This document shows positions 8,716 to 16,288 of a stretch of DNA of 24,740 nt, piece after piece. The notes below the pieces were generated by a model. That model was not told the DNA's origin. It worked only from the letters and a program-made list of their open reading frames with translations, and did not search any database. Source of the DNA: Nitrospiraceae bacterium. Its GTDB lineage: Bacteria > Nitrospirota_A > Leptospirillia > Leptospirillales > Leptospirillaceae. The DNA lies in assembly GCA_028064945.1 (NCBI GenBank), contig JAPTWQ010000066.1:1-24740 (forward strand), in the 5' to 3' direction. The first letter of the stretch is position 1. Each line of letters starts with the position of its first letter. The translations under genes and the position numbers were made by a program.

Positions 8716-9486
8716 ATGGGCCAGATAGTCGCTATTGCCAACCAAAAAGGCGGGGTGGGAAAGACGACCACAACAATCAATCTTGCGGCCTCTCTGGCCG
8801 TCGAAGAAAAAAAAGTGCTCGTCATCGACCTTGACCCTCAGTCAAACACTTCAAGCGGTCTGGGACTGACAGCCGGACTCCCTCCCTCCTCTTCCTACGA
8901 ATTCCTCTCGGGGAAAAAGACGATGGCCGAGGTTCTCAAGAAAACCGCCCTTCCCTTTCTCGATGCCATTCCCTGCTCCGTCGCCATGGCAGGATTTGAG
9001 CCGGAGGTGGCGGGAGCCGACCCCAATGAGAGGGCGAACATTCTCAAGGAGAGGCTGACCCAGCCCGAGAGCTCCCGCTACGATTACATCATTTTGGACT
9101 GTCCTCCCTCCTTGGGATTTATAACGCTCAATGCCCTCGTGGCAGCCAACTCAGTCCTGATCCCGGTCCAGTGTGAGTTTTTTGCCCTGGAGGGTCTGGG
9201 ACAACTCGTCAAAACCATGGAACGCGTCCGGCAGAGATGGAACCCGGGACTGAAGATTGAGGGAATTCTCCCAACGATGTACGACAAAAGAAACAAATTG
9301 TCGACCTCGGTCCTCGAGGAGCTGAAAAAGCATTTTCCCGACGAGGTCTTTTCCTGTGTGATCCCCCGAAACGTCACTCTCGGCGAGGCACCCAGCCACG
9401 GTAAACCCGCTGTCCTCTATGATGTGCTCTCCAAGGGGGCCCAATCCTACATGACATTAGCAAAGGAGATTCTGGCCTATGGCTAA
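8716..9486 (+). CDS. parA: Chromosome partitioning ATPase ParA (Soj)
   Basis: A 256-residue deviant Walker-type ATPase. It begins MGQIVAIANQKGGVGKTTTT with the P-loop KGGVGKTTT at 11-19, then VLVIDLDPQSNTS (A' motif) and YDYIILDCPPSLGF (Walker B). ParA binds DNA as an ATP dimer and moves ParB-parS complexes apart. The reading frame is open back to 8602, but the start at 8716 is chosen because GGGAGGAG lies about eight bases upstream and the protein then begins exactly at the family N-terminus; the upstream extension would cover the rsmG end and the parS site. The stop overlaps the parB start by eight bases. Confidence 0.96.
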   Translation: MGQIVAIANQKGGVGKTTTTINLAASLAVEEKKVLVIDLDPQSNTSSGLGLTAGLPPSSSYEFLSGKKTMAEVLKKTALPFLDAIPCSVAMAGFEPEVAGADPNERANILKERLTQPESSRYDYIILDCPPSLGFITLNALVAANSVLIPVQCEFFALEGLGQLVKTMERVRQRWNPGLKIEGILPTMYDKRNKLSTSVLEELKKHFPDEVFSCVIPRNVTLGEAPSHGKPAVLYDVLSKGAQSYMTLAKEILAYG

Positions 9487-10345
9487 GATCAGCCTTGGAA
9501 GAGGAATCGATTCGCTCTATGGGGATGAAGAAAGATCGACAGGGGGGCCCACAACAAAAATTCCGATGAAGGAAATCCACCCCAACCCGTTTCAACCGAG
9601 AAAGACCTTCACGGAAGAATCCCTTGAGGAGCTGACACATTCCATCGAAAGACACGGGCTCCTCCATCCGGTGATCGTGGTTAGGCGAGACGCAACCTAT
9701 ACCCTTGTCTCGGGGGAACGCCGATTCAGAGCCGCCGAGAGGCTGGGATGGCAAGATATTGATGCCATCATCAAAGACCTGACCGATCAGGAGCTGCTGG
9801 AAATCGCCCTGGTGGAGAATCTCAAAAGAAGTGACCTCAACCCTCTCGAGATCGGCGAAGGGCTCGAACGGCTCTCTCGGGAATTTGACTGGACCCAGGA
9901 AAACATCTCGGAACACCTCGGGATGAAAAGGTCATCGGTCGCCAACTATTTGCGGCTTCTCGAGATGGATCCTGACGTGAAAGAGTCATTGCGAAAGGGT
10001 GATATCTCCTTCGGCCATGCCAAAATTCTCTCGTCCCTGGAGCCCGAGGCCCAGAGAAAATGGGCCGCCAAGGTGATCGCCCGGGGATTGTCGGTGAGAG
10101 CGCTGGAAGAGCAGATTGCGAAAGCCCCCAAAGCGAAAATTGAAAAAGACAGCAAGGTACAGGAATGGATCGGGGAGAACTCCGAAGTCTTGAGCTCCGC
10201 GCTGCAATGCCGGGCCACAATCAAAAAGGAAAAAAAAGGGTGGAAGGTCGAGCTCAGTTTTAATAGAATGGACGAACTCGAGGATTTGATCACAAAATTA
10301 TCGGAGAAGGCCTCTTTAAAAAAAGGAACACAGGATGAAGCATAA
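9479..10345 (+). CDS. parB: Chromosome partitioning protein ParB (Spo0J)
   Basis: A 288-residue protein with the ParB order of domains. Residues about 25-120 form the CTP-binding N-terminal domain, with IHPNPFQPRK (33-42), GERRFRA (79-85) and ENLKR (113-117), the boxes that bind nucleotide and allow clamp closing at parS. A helix-turn-helix region follows (WTQENISEHLGMKRSSVANYL) which recognises parS, then a C-terminal dimerisation region ending near LEDLITKLSEKA. It overlaps parA upstream and the bactofilin gene downstream by 11 bases. With a perfect parS 40 bases before parA, this is a complete parABS system. Confidence 0.96.
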   Translation: MAKISLGRGIDSLYGDEERSTGGPTTKIPMKEIHPNPFQPRKTFTEESLEELTHSIERHGLLHPVIVVRRDATYTLVSGERRFRAAERLGWQDIDAIIKDLTDQELLEIALVENLKRSDLNPLEIGEGLERLSREFDWTQENISEHLGMKRSSVANYLRLLEMDPDVKESLRKGDISFGHAKILSSLEPEAQRKWAAKVIARGLSVRALEEQIAKAPKAKIEKDSKVQEWIGENSEVLSSALQCRATIKKEKKGWKVELSFNRMDELEDLITKLSEKASLKKGTQDEA

Positions 10346-10724
10346 CGGGCAGGACGCCGGAAAGGGCAACATCATCGCCTTTCTTGGAAAAGAAACACTT
10401 TTCCGGGGATATCTGCAGTTCGAAGGAACGGTCAGGATCGACGGCATTCTCGAAGGCGAAATTCACTCGAAAAACACCCTCATCGTCGGGGACGGCGCCG
10501 TCATTACAGGAACGGTCAATGTCGGCCGAATTGTCTGTGGCGGGACCATCAATGGAAAGGTCCAGGCCCAGGAAGCCATCCAGTTTGTCAAACCGTCAAA
10601 CATCAAAGGTGAGATCAAGACCCCGGTCCTGATGATTGAAGAAGGAGTGATTTTCAATGGAACCTGTGAGATGACCACAGGCGTGTCCAAGGAAAAGTCA
10701 ATCGAAGGCGATGAAAAAAAGTAA
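10335..10724 (+). CDS. Bactofilin family cytoskeletal protein
   Basis: A 129-residue protein with the bactofilin (DUF583) core: IIAFLGKETLFRGYLQFEGTVRIDGILEG, then repeated short beta units such as TLIVGDGAVITGTVNVGRIVCGGTINGKVQAQEAIQF, which fold as a right-handed beta helix and polymerise without nucleotide. The N-terminal tail is short and the C-terminal tail (about residues 112-129) is charged and probably disordered, also typical. The gene overlaps parB by 11 bases and mnmA by 14, so it is made together with ParB. In Myxococcus a bactofilin scaffold is known to position ParAB; a similar role here is inference from the gene order. Confidence 0.9.
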   Translation: MKHNGQDAGKGNIIAFLGKETLFRGYLQFEGTVRIDGILEGEIHSKNTLIVGDGAVITGTVNVGRIVCGGTINGKVQAQEAIQFVKPSNIKGEIKTPVLMIEEGVIFNGTCEMTTGVSKEKSIEGDEKK

Positions 10725-11829
10725 AAGCATTGTCATCGGAATGAGCGGAGGTGTGGACTCTGCTGTTTCGGCATGGCTCCTCAAAAAAGAGGGATACGAT
10801 GTCACAGGGGTCATCCTTCGCCTCTGGGGAGAGGAGTCATCGGAGTCCTCGAAGGGATGGGGCGAACGCACCTGTTGCCATGTCCCGATGGTTGAGTACC
10901 TTTGCCAAAAGATCCTGAAGATCCCTTTTGCCATCGTCGATGCAGAACCGTCGTTCAAATCTGATGTGGTTGACTCCTTCAAGAGCGCTTATCAGATCGG
11001 AGAAACGCCGAACCCCTGCACCTCATGCAATGAAAAGGTGAAGCTCCCCCTCCTGAGACGTTGGGCAGAAAAAAACGGAATCCCCAAGGTGGCGACAGGC
11101 CATTACACCTACTGGAAGAGATCGGAAGATTTCAACGTCTCGGGACTGGCCATGGCTCATGACCTTGCCAAGGACCAGTCCTATTTTCTCAGCCGGACCC
11201 CTGATCTAACCCCGGAGAATACCGTCTTTCCGGTGGGTCGGATGTCGAAGCCCCAAGTCCGGAAAGTGGCGCGGGAGGCCGGCTTTCCGGTGGAGGGCCT
11301 CTTGGAAAATCAAGAGGTCTGTTTCGTCTCGGAAAAAAGGGTGACAGAATTTCTCCGCCATGAGATCGACCGGGAGCAGCCCCTTCCCTGGAATGTCCGG
11401 ACCATCGCAGGAGAACCTCTGGGAACGATCCCCACGGGGATCGGACTCACCAGAGGTCAGCGAAAGGGCCTGTCTGTCGCCGGGGGGAGACGACTCTATG
11501 TCCATACCGTCGACATTCAGAAGAGGCAGCTCTGGCTCTCCGACCGAAGCGATCTTTTTGAGTCCACCTTCACAGTGAAAAGCCCCTTGGGAATAATGTT
11601 TGAGACAGAGGGAAAAGCACTCGGGAAACTATTCGTGAGATTCAGGTCGACGATGTCCCCGGTCCCGTGCGAGGTCGAGGAAGCAAAAGCAGGACGCTTC
11701 CGCCTGGACAAGCCTCACGATGGCATCGTGGAGGGCCAGGTGGCGGCATTCTATGACAGGGAAAATATCCTGGTGGGATCGGGACTCATTATTCGGAAAG
11801 GAACCGGGGCTGACATTTCATCTGAGTGA
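10711..11829 (+). CDS. mnmA: tRNA-specific 2-thiouridylase MnmA
   Basis: A 372-residue enzyme that puts sulfur on C2 of the wobble uridine (s2U34) of Lys, Glu and Gln tRNAs. The PP-loop GMSGGVDSA (10-18) activates the uridine with ATP. The two catalytic cysteines are present: C103 in NPCTSCN (101-107) and C204 in QEVCFV. TGHYTYW and KDQSYFL are further family segments, and the C-terminal beta barrel begins after about residue 240. The start overlaps the bactofilin gene by 14 bases. MnmA acts on the same nucleoside as MnmE/MnmG, encoded a few genes upstream. Confidence 0.95.
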   Translation: MKKSKSIVIGMSGGVDSAVSAWLLKKEGYDVTGVILRLWGEESSESSKGWGERTCCHVPMVEYLCQKILKIPFAIVDAEPSFKSDVVDSFKSAYQIGETPNPCTSCNEKVKLPLLRRWAEKNGIPKVATGHYTYWKRSEDFNVSGLAMAHDLAKDQSYFLSRTPDLTPENTVFPVGRMSKPQVRKVAREAGFPVEGLLENQEVCFVSEKRVTEFLRHEIDREQPLPWNVRTIAGEPLGTIPTGIGLTRGQRKGLSVAGGRRLYVHTVDIQKRQLWLSDRSDLFESTFTVKSPLGIMFETEGKALGKLFVRFRSTMSPVPCEVEEAKAGRFRLDKPHDGIVEGQVAAFYDRENILVGSGLIIRKGTGADISSE

Positions 11830-12619
11830 AGGCGAGGAGGATCTTCTGTTTGTCGATGTGGAGACGACAGGGCTGCTATTCCACAATGACGCACGGATTG
11901 TCGAGATCGGGCTATCCGTCTGGGACTCATCGGGGCTCAAGGGAAGAATCACCTCCCTCATCAATCCCGAGACGCCCATCCCTCCAATGTATACCCGCAT
12001 TCATGGAATCGACGACAGCATGGTGGAGCATTCCCCCACGTTTTTTGAGTTCTGGAAAGAGAATGGAATTCAATTCCAGGGGAAGGTCGTCATTGCCCAC
12101 AACCTGTCCTTCGACATGGGAATGATCAATCGGGAATTGATGCGCAGAGACATGGCGCCATTGGGGAATCCGGGGATCGATACTGTTCCCATCCTCAAAA
12201 GCCTCCTCCCCCGGGAAAAAAACCATAAGCTCTCACACCTGGCCAAATCCCTCGGTGTCAGGCACGACTCGCGACACCGGGCGGAAGATGATGTCGCGGC
12301 CTTGGAACAGGTCCTGACCATCGCACTCGATCGCTCCCTGGAAACCCTCCGGGGGCCCTTGGGAAGGGATTTTTCCTTCTGGGGAGGGGCCCCTTCGCAT
12401 CGATATTTCCGGGATTCCGTGATCTGGTGCCAAAAAACAGGCGAGCCGCTCACCATCACACTGTCAGAGAGGCAGGACGAGATGACGGCATCCTTGAGAA
12501 GGAGAAAGATCGAATCTCCGACGTGCACCACAAAGCGGGTGGGGAGTCTCGAGGATGGGCCACAACTGCCCTGGCTTTGGAAGGATGTCAGAAGTGTGGA
12601 GATTAACGGGGAAGAATAA
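11753..12619 (+). CDS. DnaQ-like (DEDDh) 3'-5' exonuclease
   Basis: A 288-residue protein with the DNA polymerase III epsilon-type exonuclease fold. Exo I is FVDVETTG (33-40, acidic D35 and E37), Exo II lies in AHNLSFDMGMINREL, and Exo III is HDSRHRAEDDVAALEQV with the DEDDh histidine and aspartate. LINPETPIPPMYTRIHGI matches the substrate-loop segment of this group. The last roughly 90 residues (from LETLRG on) are not recognised. The start is uncertain: ATG 11753 has AGGTGG nine bases upstream and overlaps mnmA by 77 bases; ATG 11720 is possible; no ATG, GTG or TTG gives a shorter overlap while keeping the Exo I motif. Whether it proofreads replication or acts in repair cannot be told. Confidence 0.82.
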   Translation: MTGKISWWDRDSLFGKEPGLTFHLSEGEEDLLFVDVETTGLLFHNDARIVEIGLSVWDSSGLKGRITSLINPETPIPPMYTRIHGIDDSMVEHSPTFFEFWKENGIQFQGKVVIAHNLSFDMGMINRELMRRDMAPLGNPGIDTVPILKSLLPREKNHKLSHLAKSLGVRHDSRHRAEDDVAALEQVLTIALDRSLETLRGPLGRDFSFWGGAPSHRYFRDSVIWCQKTGEPLTITLSERQDEMTASLRRRKIESPTCTTKRVGSLEDGPQLPWLWKDVRSVEINGEE

Positions 12620-12622
12620 CGA

Positions 12623-12697
12623 TGGTGGGCGATACAGGTTTCGAACCTGTGACCCCTGCCGTGTGAAGGCAGTGCTCTACCGCTGAGCTAATCGCCC
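12623..12697 (-). tRNA. tRNA-Val (anticodon CAC)
   Basis: The minus strand folds into a full cloverleaf. The acceptor stem is GGGCGAT/ATCGCCC, the D stem GCTC/GAGC with loop AGCGGTA, the anticodon stem CTGCC/GGCAG with loop TTCACAC, and the T stem ACAGG/CCTGT with loop TTCGAAA. The anticodon CAC (12665-12663) reads the valine codon GTG. The discriminator base is A and the CCA end is encoded (12625-12623). The gene points against its neighbours: its 3' end lies three bases from the stop of the plus-strand exonuclease gene, and its own promoter lies in the ileS leader. Confidence 0.95.
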
Positions 12698-12749
12698 CCA
12701 TGAGAAGACAAAGAAAAAAGCGTGACTCGCAAAAGACACTGAGCTCATG

Positions 12750-12778
12750 ATTCTAGTCAATCCATAAAGAAATTTCAA
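12750..12778 (-). promoter_or_regulatory. Probable promoter of tRNA-Val
   Basis: On the minus strand TTGAAA (12778-12773) and TAGAAT (12755-12750) are separated by exactly 17 bases, a strong sigma70-type match. Transcription would start near 12743, giving a leader of about 45 bases that RNase P would remove before the tRNA at 12697. Confidence 0.6.
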
Positions 12779-12810
12779 GGGAAAAGAACGTCCCCCCAAA
12801 AGGAGCTTCC

Positions 12811-15657
12811 GTGGAATTCAAAGAGACTCTCAACCTCCCCAAAACCGATTTCCCCATGAAGGCAGACCTCCCCAAAAAGGAAGAGCACTACCTCGAAGAG
12901 TGGAAGGCCCGGAAACTCTATGAAGAAATGGAGAAAAAACTGAAGGACCGTCCGGCGTTCGTCCTCCACGACGGACCGCCGTATGCCAACGGGCACCTTC
13001 ATATGGGACATGCCCTCAACAAGATTCTCAAGGATATCATCAACAGGGTCGCGATCATGAAAGGCCATCGCATCACCTACATTCCCGGATGGGACTGCCA
13101 TGGACTCCCCATCGAACATAAAGTCCTCAAGGATCTGGGGAAGAGACGGGGAGATCTGAGCGACAGCGAAATTCGCGCCCATTGCCGAAAATCGGCCGAG
13201 ACCTTTGCCAAGATCCAGTCGGAGGAGTTTCTCCGAATGGGGATATTGGGGGACTTTGATCATCCCTACCTGACGATGAACTGGGACTTCGAAGCCGACA
13301 TTCTCAGGCAATTGGCGAGGATGGTCGAACAGGAGAGGATCTATAAAGGAGAAAAACCCGTCCTGTGGTGTGGATTCTGCGAAACGGCCCTGGCCGATGC
13401 CGAAGTGGAATATGCTCCCCATCGCTCCACATCCGTCACGGTCCTTTTCCCCTCAGAGGTCCAAGGAAAGAGACGATACTACCCGATCTGGACCACCACC
13501 CCCTGGACACTTCCCGCCAATCAGGCCGTCGCCGTGGGACCCGAGATAAGCTACGCCATCCTTGAAGTCGTCGACGAGGGGGGGCCGGTGGAGAAAGGCG
13601 CTCAGATCGTCATCTCCAGGGATATTTGGGACCGACTGGAACAATCGCCCTCCCACCCATGGCCAGAACTCAAGGGGAGGACAAAGGTCGTCGCCGTCGT
13701 CAAAGGGGAGGATCTGGCCAAAGAAAAACCGGAACTTCAGCATCCGGTCGACAGATCCCGCAAAGTCCCCCTCGTGCTCGGCTCGTTTGTCGGCACGGAC
13801 CAGGGGACGGGGTTGGTGCATATAGCGCCCGGACACGGAGAGGAAGACTTTCATGTGGGGGATCTCCACGGTCTCAGTCGGGAGACCCCGGTCGACGAAA
13901 AAGGACGATACAGCGAGCGGATTAACGCCACGCATCCGGAGTGGGTCGGGAAAAGGATCGGAGAGATTGCTCCCCTCATGATCTCCTTTTTGAAGGAGGG
14001 GGGGATCCTGCTCGAGAGTCAGACCATCGAACATTCTTATCCCCACTGCTGGCGCTGCAAGAACCCGGTCTATTACCGGGCCACGTCCCAGTGGTTTCTC
14101 TCGCTGGAAAGGAAGCACCTGAGGGAGAAAACCCTGGAGGCCATCGGAGAGGTCACATGGATTCCCGAAAAAGGAGAAAACCGAATTCGCGGAATGATCG
14201 AGACCCGGCCGGACTGGTGTCTATCCCGCCAACGGGCCTGGGGAGTCCCCATCCCGGCCATCTTGTGCGGGCACTGCGGAAAGACCTCCCTTGAGCCGTC
14301 CCTCATCATGAGAGCGGCTGAAAAGACAGAAAAAGAGGGCCTCGACTTCTGGTTTGACGAGGCGGCCCGCAAGGAATTTCTGAAGGACACCCCCTGTCCC
14401 CATTGCGGAAGTAAGACGGTGGAAAAGGAAAAAGACATTCTTGATGTCTGGTTCGATTCGGGAGTGTCCCATGAGGCCGTCCTCAAGAAAAGAGCGGGAG
14501 CCAAATGGCCCGCAGATCTCTATCTCGAAGGCTCCGACCAGCATCGGGGATGGTTCCACTCCTCTCTGCTCACGGCAATGGCCCTCGAAGGAGCGCCGCC
14601 CTACAGAAGCGTCCTGACCCATGGATTTGTGGTGGATGGACAGGGACGGAAGATGGCAAAGACCTTGGGAAATGTCATCAGCCCGAAAGAAATCACCGAC
14701 AAATATGGGGCCGACGTCCTCAGACTCTGGGCCGCCTCCGCAGACTATCAGGAGGACACGCGCCTTTCGCCGGAGATCGTGAACAACACGGTTGATTCCT
14801 ACCGGAAGATCAGAAATACGATCCGGTTCATCCTCAGCAATCTCTACGATTTTCCGGAATCGGAAAAGCCCCCGGCCATCAGTGAGGATCCCCTCGATCA
14901 ATGGGCCCTGTCCCAATGGGAGGAAGTCAAGGGGGAAATACTGGCGGCCTATGATGAGAAACGATTTGCCCATGTCATTAGCCAGCTCAATAACTTTTGT
15001 TCGGTAACCCTTTCGGCCCAATATTTCGACATCATCAAGGACCGGCTCTATGCCGAAGCCACCGCCGGCCGCCTCCGGAGGGGAACCCAATCCACTCTCA
15101 GAATCCTTCTCGATGAAATGTTGCCCCTTCTCCATCCGGTCCTTCCCTTCACGACGACGGAAATCGTGATTCACGACGAAAAGCTCTCCTCCGCCGGGGA
15201 AGCCGCCGCAAAGATTCTCACCCGCCCCTTCCCGGCGATGCATCCTGAACGGAAGAAAAATGACCTTGAAGAAGGCGTCGCACGACTCCTTGAGATCCGC
15301 TCGGCCCTGGGAAAGATTTCGGACGAGCTCAAAAAAGACAAGACCATCAAGACAACCATGGAACTGAGTCTCGACTTTGAGGGAGACGACAAAAACTGGA
15401 ATCCTCTGGGATTTACTCAGGGTTTTCTTGAGTCATTCTTCATTGTGTCCGGGCTGACCCTCAACTCCCCGAAGGGAAGGGAATCCGCCCCCCTCACCGC
15501 GCCGATTCCCCTCGAACGGTTTGATACAAAAATGGCTCTGTACCGGGCGGAGGGAACCAAGTGTGAGCGATGCTGGCTCATACGGATAGATACAGGGAAA
15601 AACCCGGACAATTGGCCCATCTGCCAAAGATGCCATAAGGCCATCAAAGAAAGCTGA
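12811..15657 (+). CDS. ileS: Isoleucyl-tRNA synthetase
   Basis: A 948-residue class I synthetase of the bacterial IleRS type. The HIGH-type motif is HMGH (64-67) in PPYANGHLHMGHALNKILKDI. The editing domain (CP1) includes WTTTPWTLPANQAVAVGP and GTGLVHIAPGHGEEDF. The KMSKS-type loop reads GRKMAKTLGN (K614, K617), an unusual variant. Two cysteine pairs (CGHC and CPHC) lie in the central region, and the C-terminus has CERC...CQRC (918, 921, 938, 941), the zinc site of bacterial IleRS. The start is GTG at 12811, chosen because AAAAGGAG lies about seven bases upstream. No T-box leader fits in the short space after the tRNA gene. Confidence 0.96.
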   Translation: MEFKETLNLPKTDFPMKADLPKKEEHYLEEWKARKLYEEMEKKLKDRPAFVLHDGPPYANGHLHMGHALNKILKDIINRVAIMKGHRITYIPGWDCHGLPIEHKVLKDLGKRRGDLSDSEIRAHCRKSAETFAKIQSEEFLRMGILGDFDHPYLTMNWDFEADILRQLARMVEQERIYKGEKPVLWCGFCETALADAEVEYAPHRSTSVTVLFPSEVQGKRRYYPIWTTTPWTLPANQAVAVGPEISYAILEVVDEGGPVEKGAQIVISRDIWDRLEQSPSHPWPELKGRTKVVAVVKGEDLAKEKPELQHPVDRSRKVPLVLGSFVGTDQGTGLVHIAPGHGEEDFHVGDLHGLSRETPVDEKGRYSERINATHPEWVGKRIGEIAPLMISFLKEGGILLESQTIEHSYPHCWRCKNPVYYRATSQWFLSLERKHLREKTLEAIGEVTWIPEKGENRIRGMIETRPDWCLSRQRAWGVPIPAILCGHCGKTSLEPSLIMRAAEKTEKEGLDFWFDEAARKEFLKDTPCPHCGSKTVEKEKDILDVWFDSGVSHEAVLKKRAGAKWPADLYLEGSDQHRGWFHSSLLTAMALEGAPPYRSVLTHGFVVDGQGRKMAKTLGNVISPKEITDKYGADVLRLWAASADYQEDTRLSPEIVNNTVDSYRKIRNTIRFILSNLYDFPESEKPPAISEDPLDQWALSQWEEVKGEILAAYDEKRFAHVISQLNNFCSVTLSAQYFDIIKDRLYAEATAGRLRRGTQSTLRILLDEMLPLLHPVLPFTTTEIVIHDEKLSSAGEAAAKILTRPFPAMHPERKKNDLEEGVARLLEIRSALGKISDELKKDKTIKTTMELSLDFEGDDKNWNPLGFTQGFLESFFIVSGLTLNSPKGRESAPLTAPIPLERFDTKMALYRAEGTKCERCWLIRIDTGKNPDNWPICQRCHKAIKES

Positions 15658-15693
15658 CGCCCTCGACCCCGCATGCATGACATTCGGGGAGTG

Positions 15694-15702
15694 TGGTAAA
15701 AT
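15694..15702 (+). promoter_or_regulatory. Possible extended -10 promoter for lspA
   Basis: TGG followed directly by TAAAAT (15697-15702) is an extended -10 element with no clear -35 partner. A start near 15709 would give a short leader into lspA. It lies in the 105-base gap after ileS. Weak evidence: a sequence match in a sensible place. Confidence 0.3.
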
Positions 15703-15762
15703 GAATCAAAGAAAAACCCGAGACCAAGGGAGAAAAAAATCGGAAGGCGCTGGATAGCATAT

Positions 15763-16245
15763 ATGTTGATCGCGGTGTTCGTCTTCATCCTCGATCAGAT
15801 ATCAAAGTTTTTCGTCCAAACCCGGCTCGATCTTTTTTCGAGCATACAGCTTGTTCCCCATTTTTTCAGGATTGTCTCGGTCCGGAACACAGGGATTGTC
15901 TTTGGCCTGTTTTCCGGGGAGGAAAAAGGAGGGCATGAGGCACTCCTCATCGCTTTCACGTTGCTCGCTATGGGCGGAATTCTCCTCTATAGCGCCAAAA
16001 AAGGACGCGAGCGGCTCCCGGACATCTATCCCCTGGCCATGATATTGGGAGGGGCCGCCGGGAATCTCTCAGACAGGATCCGAGAAGGGCGCGTCGTCGA
16101 CTTTCTCGATTTCTATATCGGAAATGCCCATTGGCCGGCATTCAACATCGCCGACTCGGCCATTGTCGTTGGGGTGGGGACGCTTCTCTTCCTCCAGTGG
16201 AGAGATGAGAGAGGCAGAACCGGAACACCCGCCGGAACGAATTGA
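15763..16245 (+). CDS. lspA: Lipoprotein signal peptidase (signal peptidase II)
   Basis: A 160-residue membrane aspartyl protease that removes lipoprotein signal peptides. Family sequences present are ILDQISKFF, VRNTGIVFGLFS (40-51), GAAGNLSDRIREGRVVDFLDF (last part holds catalytic D113) and NAHWPAFNIADSAI with catalytic D131. Four membrane segments are expected. The start is doubtful. The frame is open back to 15700 and the residues before this ATG (GRRWIAY) look like a normal LspA N-terminus, while the best ribosome binding site, AAGGGAG at 15726-15732, points to 15739 where the codon is ATC. ATG 15763 is given as the first standard start. Confidence 0.92.
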   Translation: MLIAVFVFILDQISKFFVQTRLDLFSSIQLVPHFFRIVSVRNTGIVFGLFSGEEKGGHEALLIAFTLLAMGGILLYSAKKGRERLPDIYPLAMILGGAAGNLSDRIREGRVVDFLDFYIGNAHWPAFNIADSAIVVGVGTLLFLQWRDERGRTGTPAGTN

Positions 16246-16288
16246 CCAATAAAGACTCGCTGCGACACGAGCTAAGGAGGAGATGGGC

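Noticed and set aside
15667..15689. CCCCG/CGGGG stem after ileS as a terminator
   Set aside because: Only five pairs with a 13-base loop and no following T-run.
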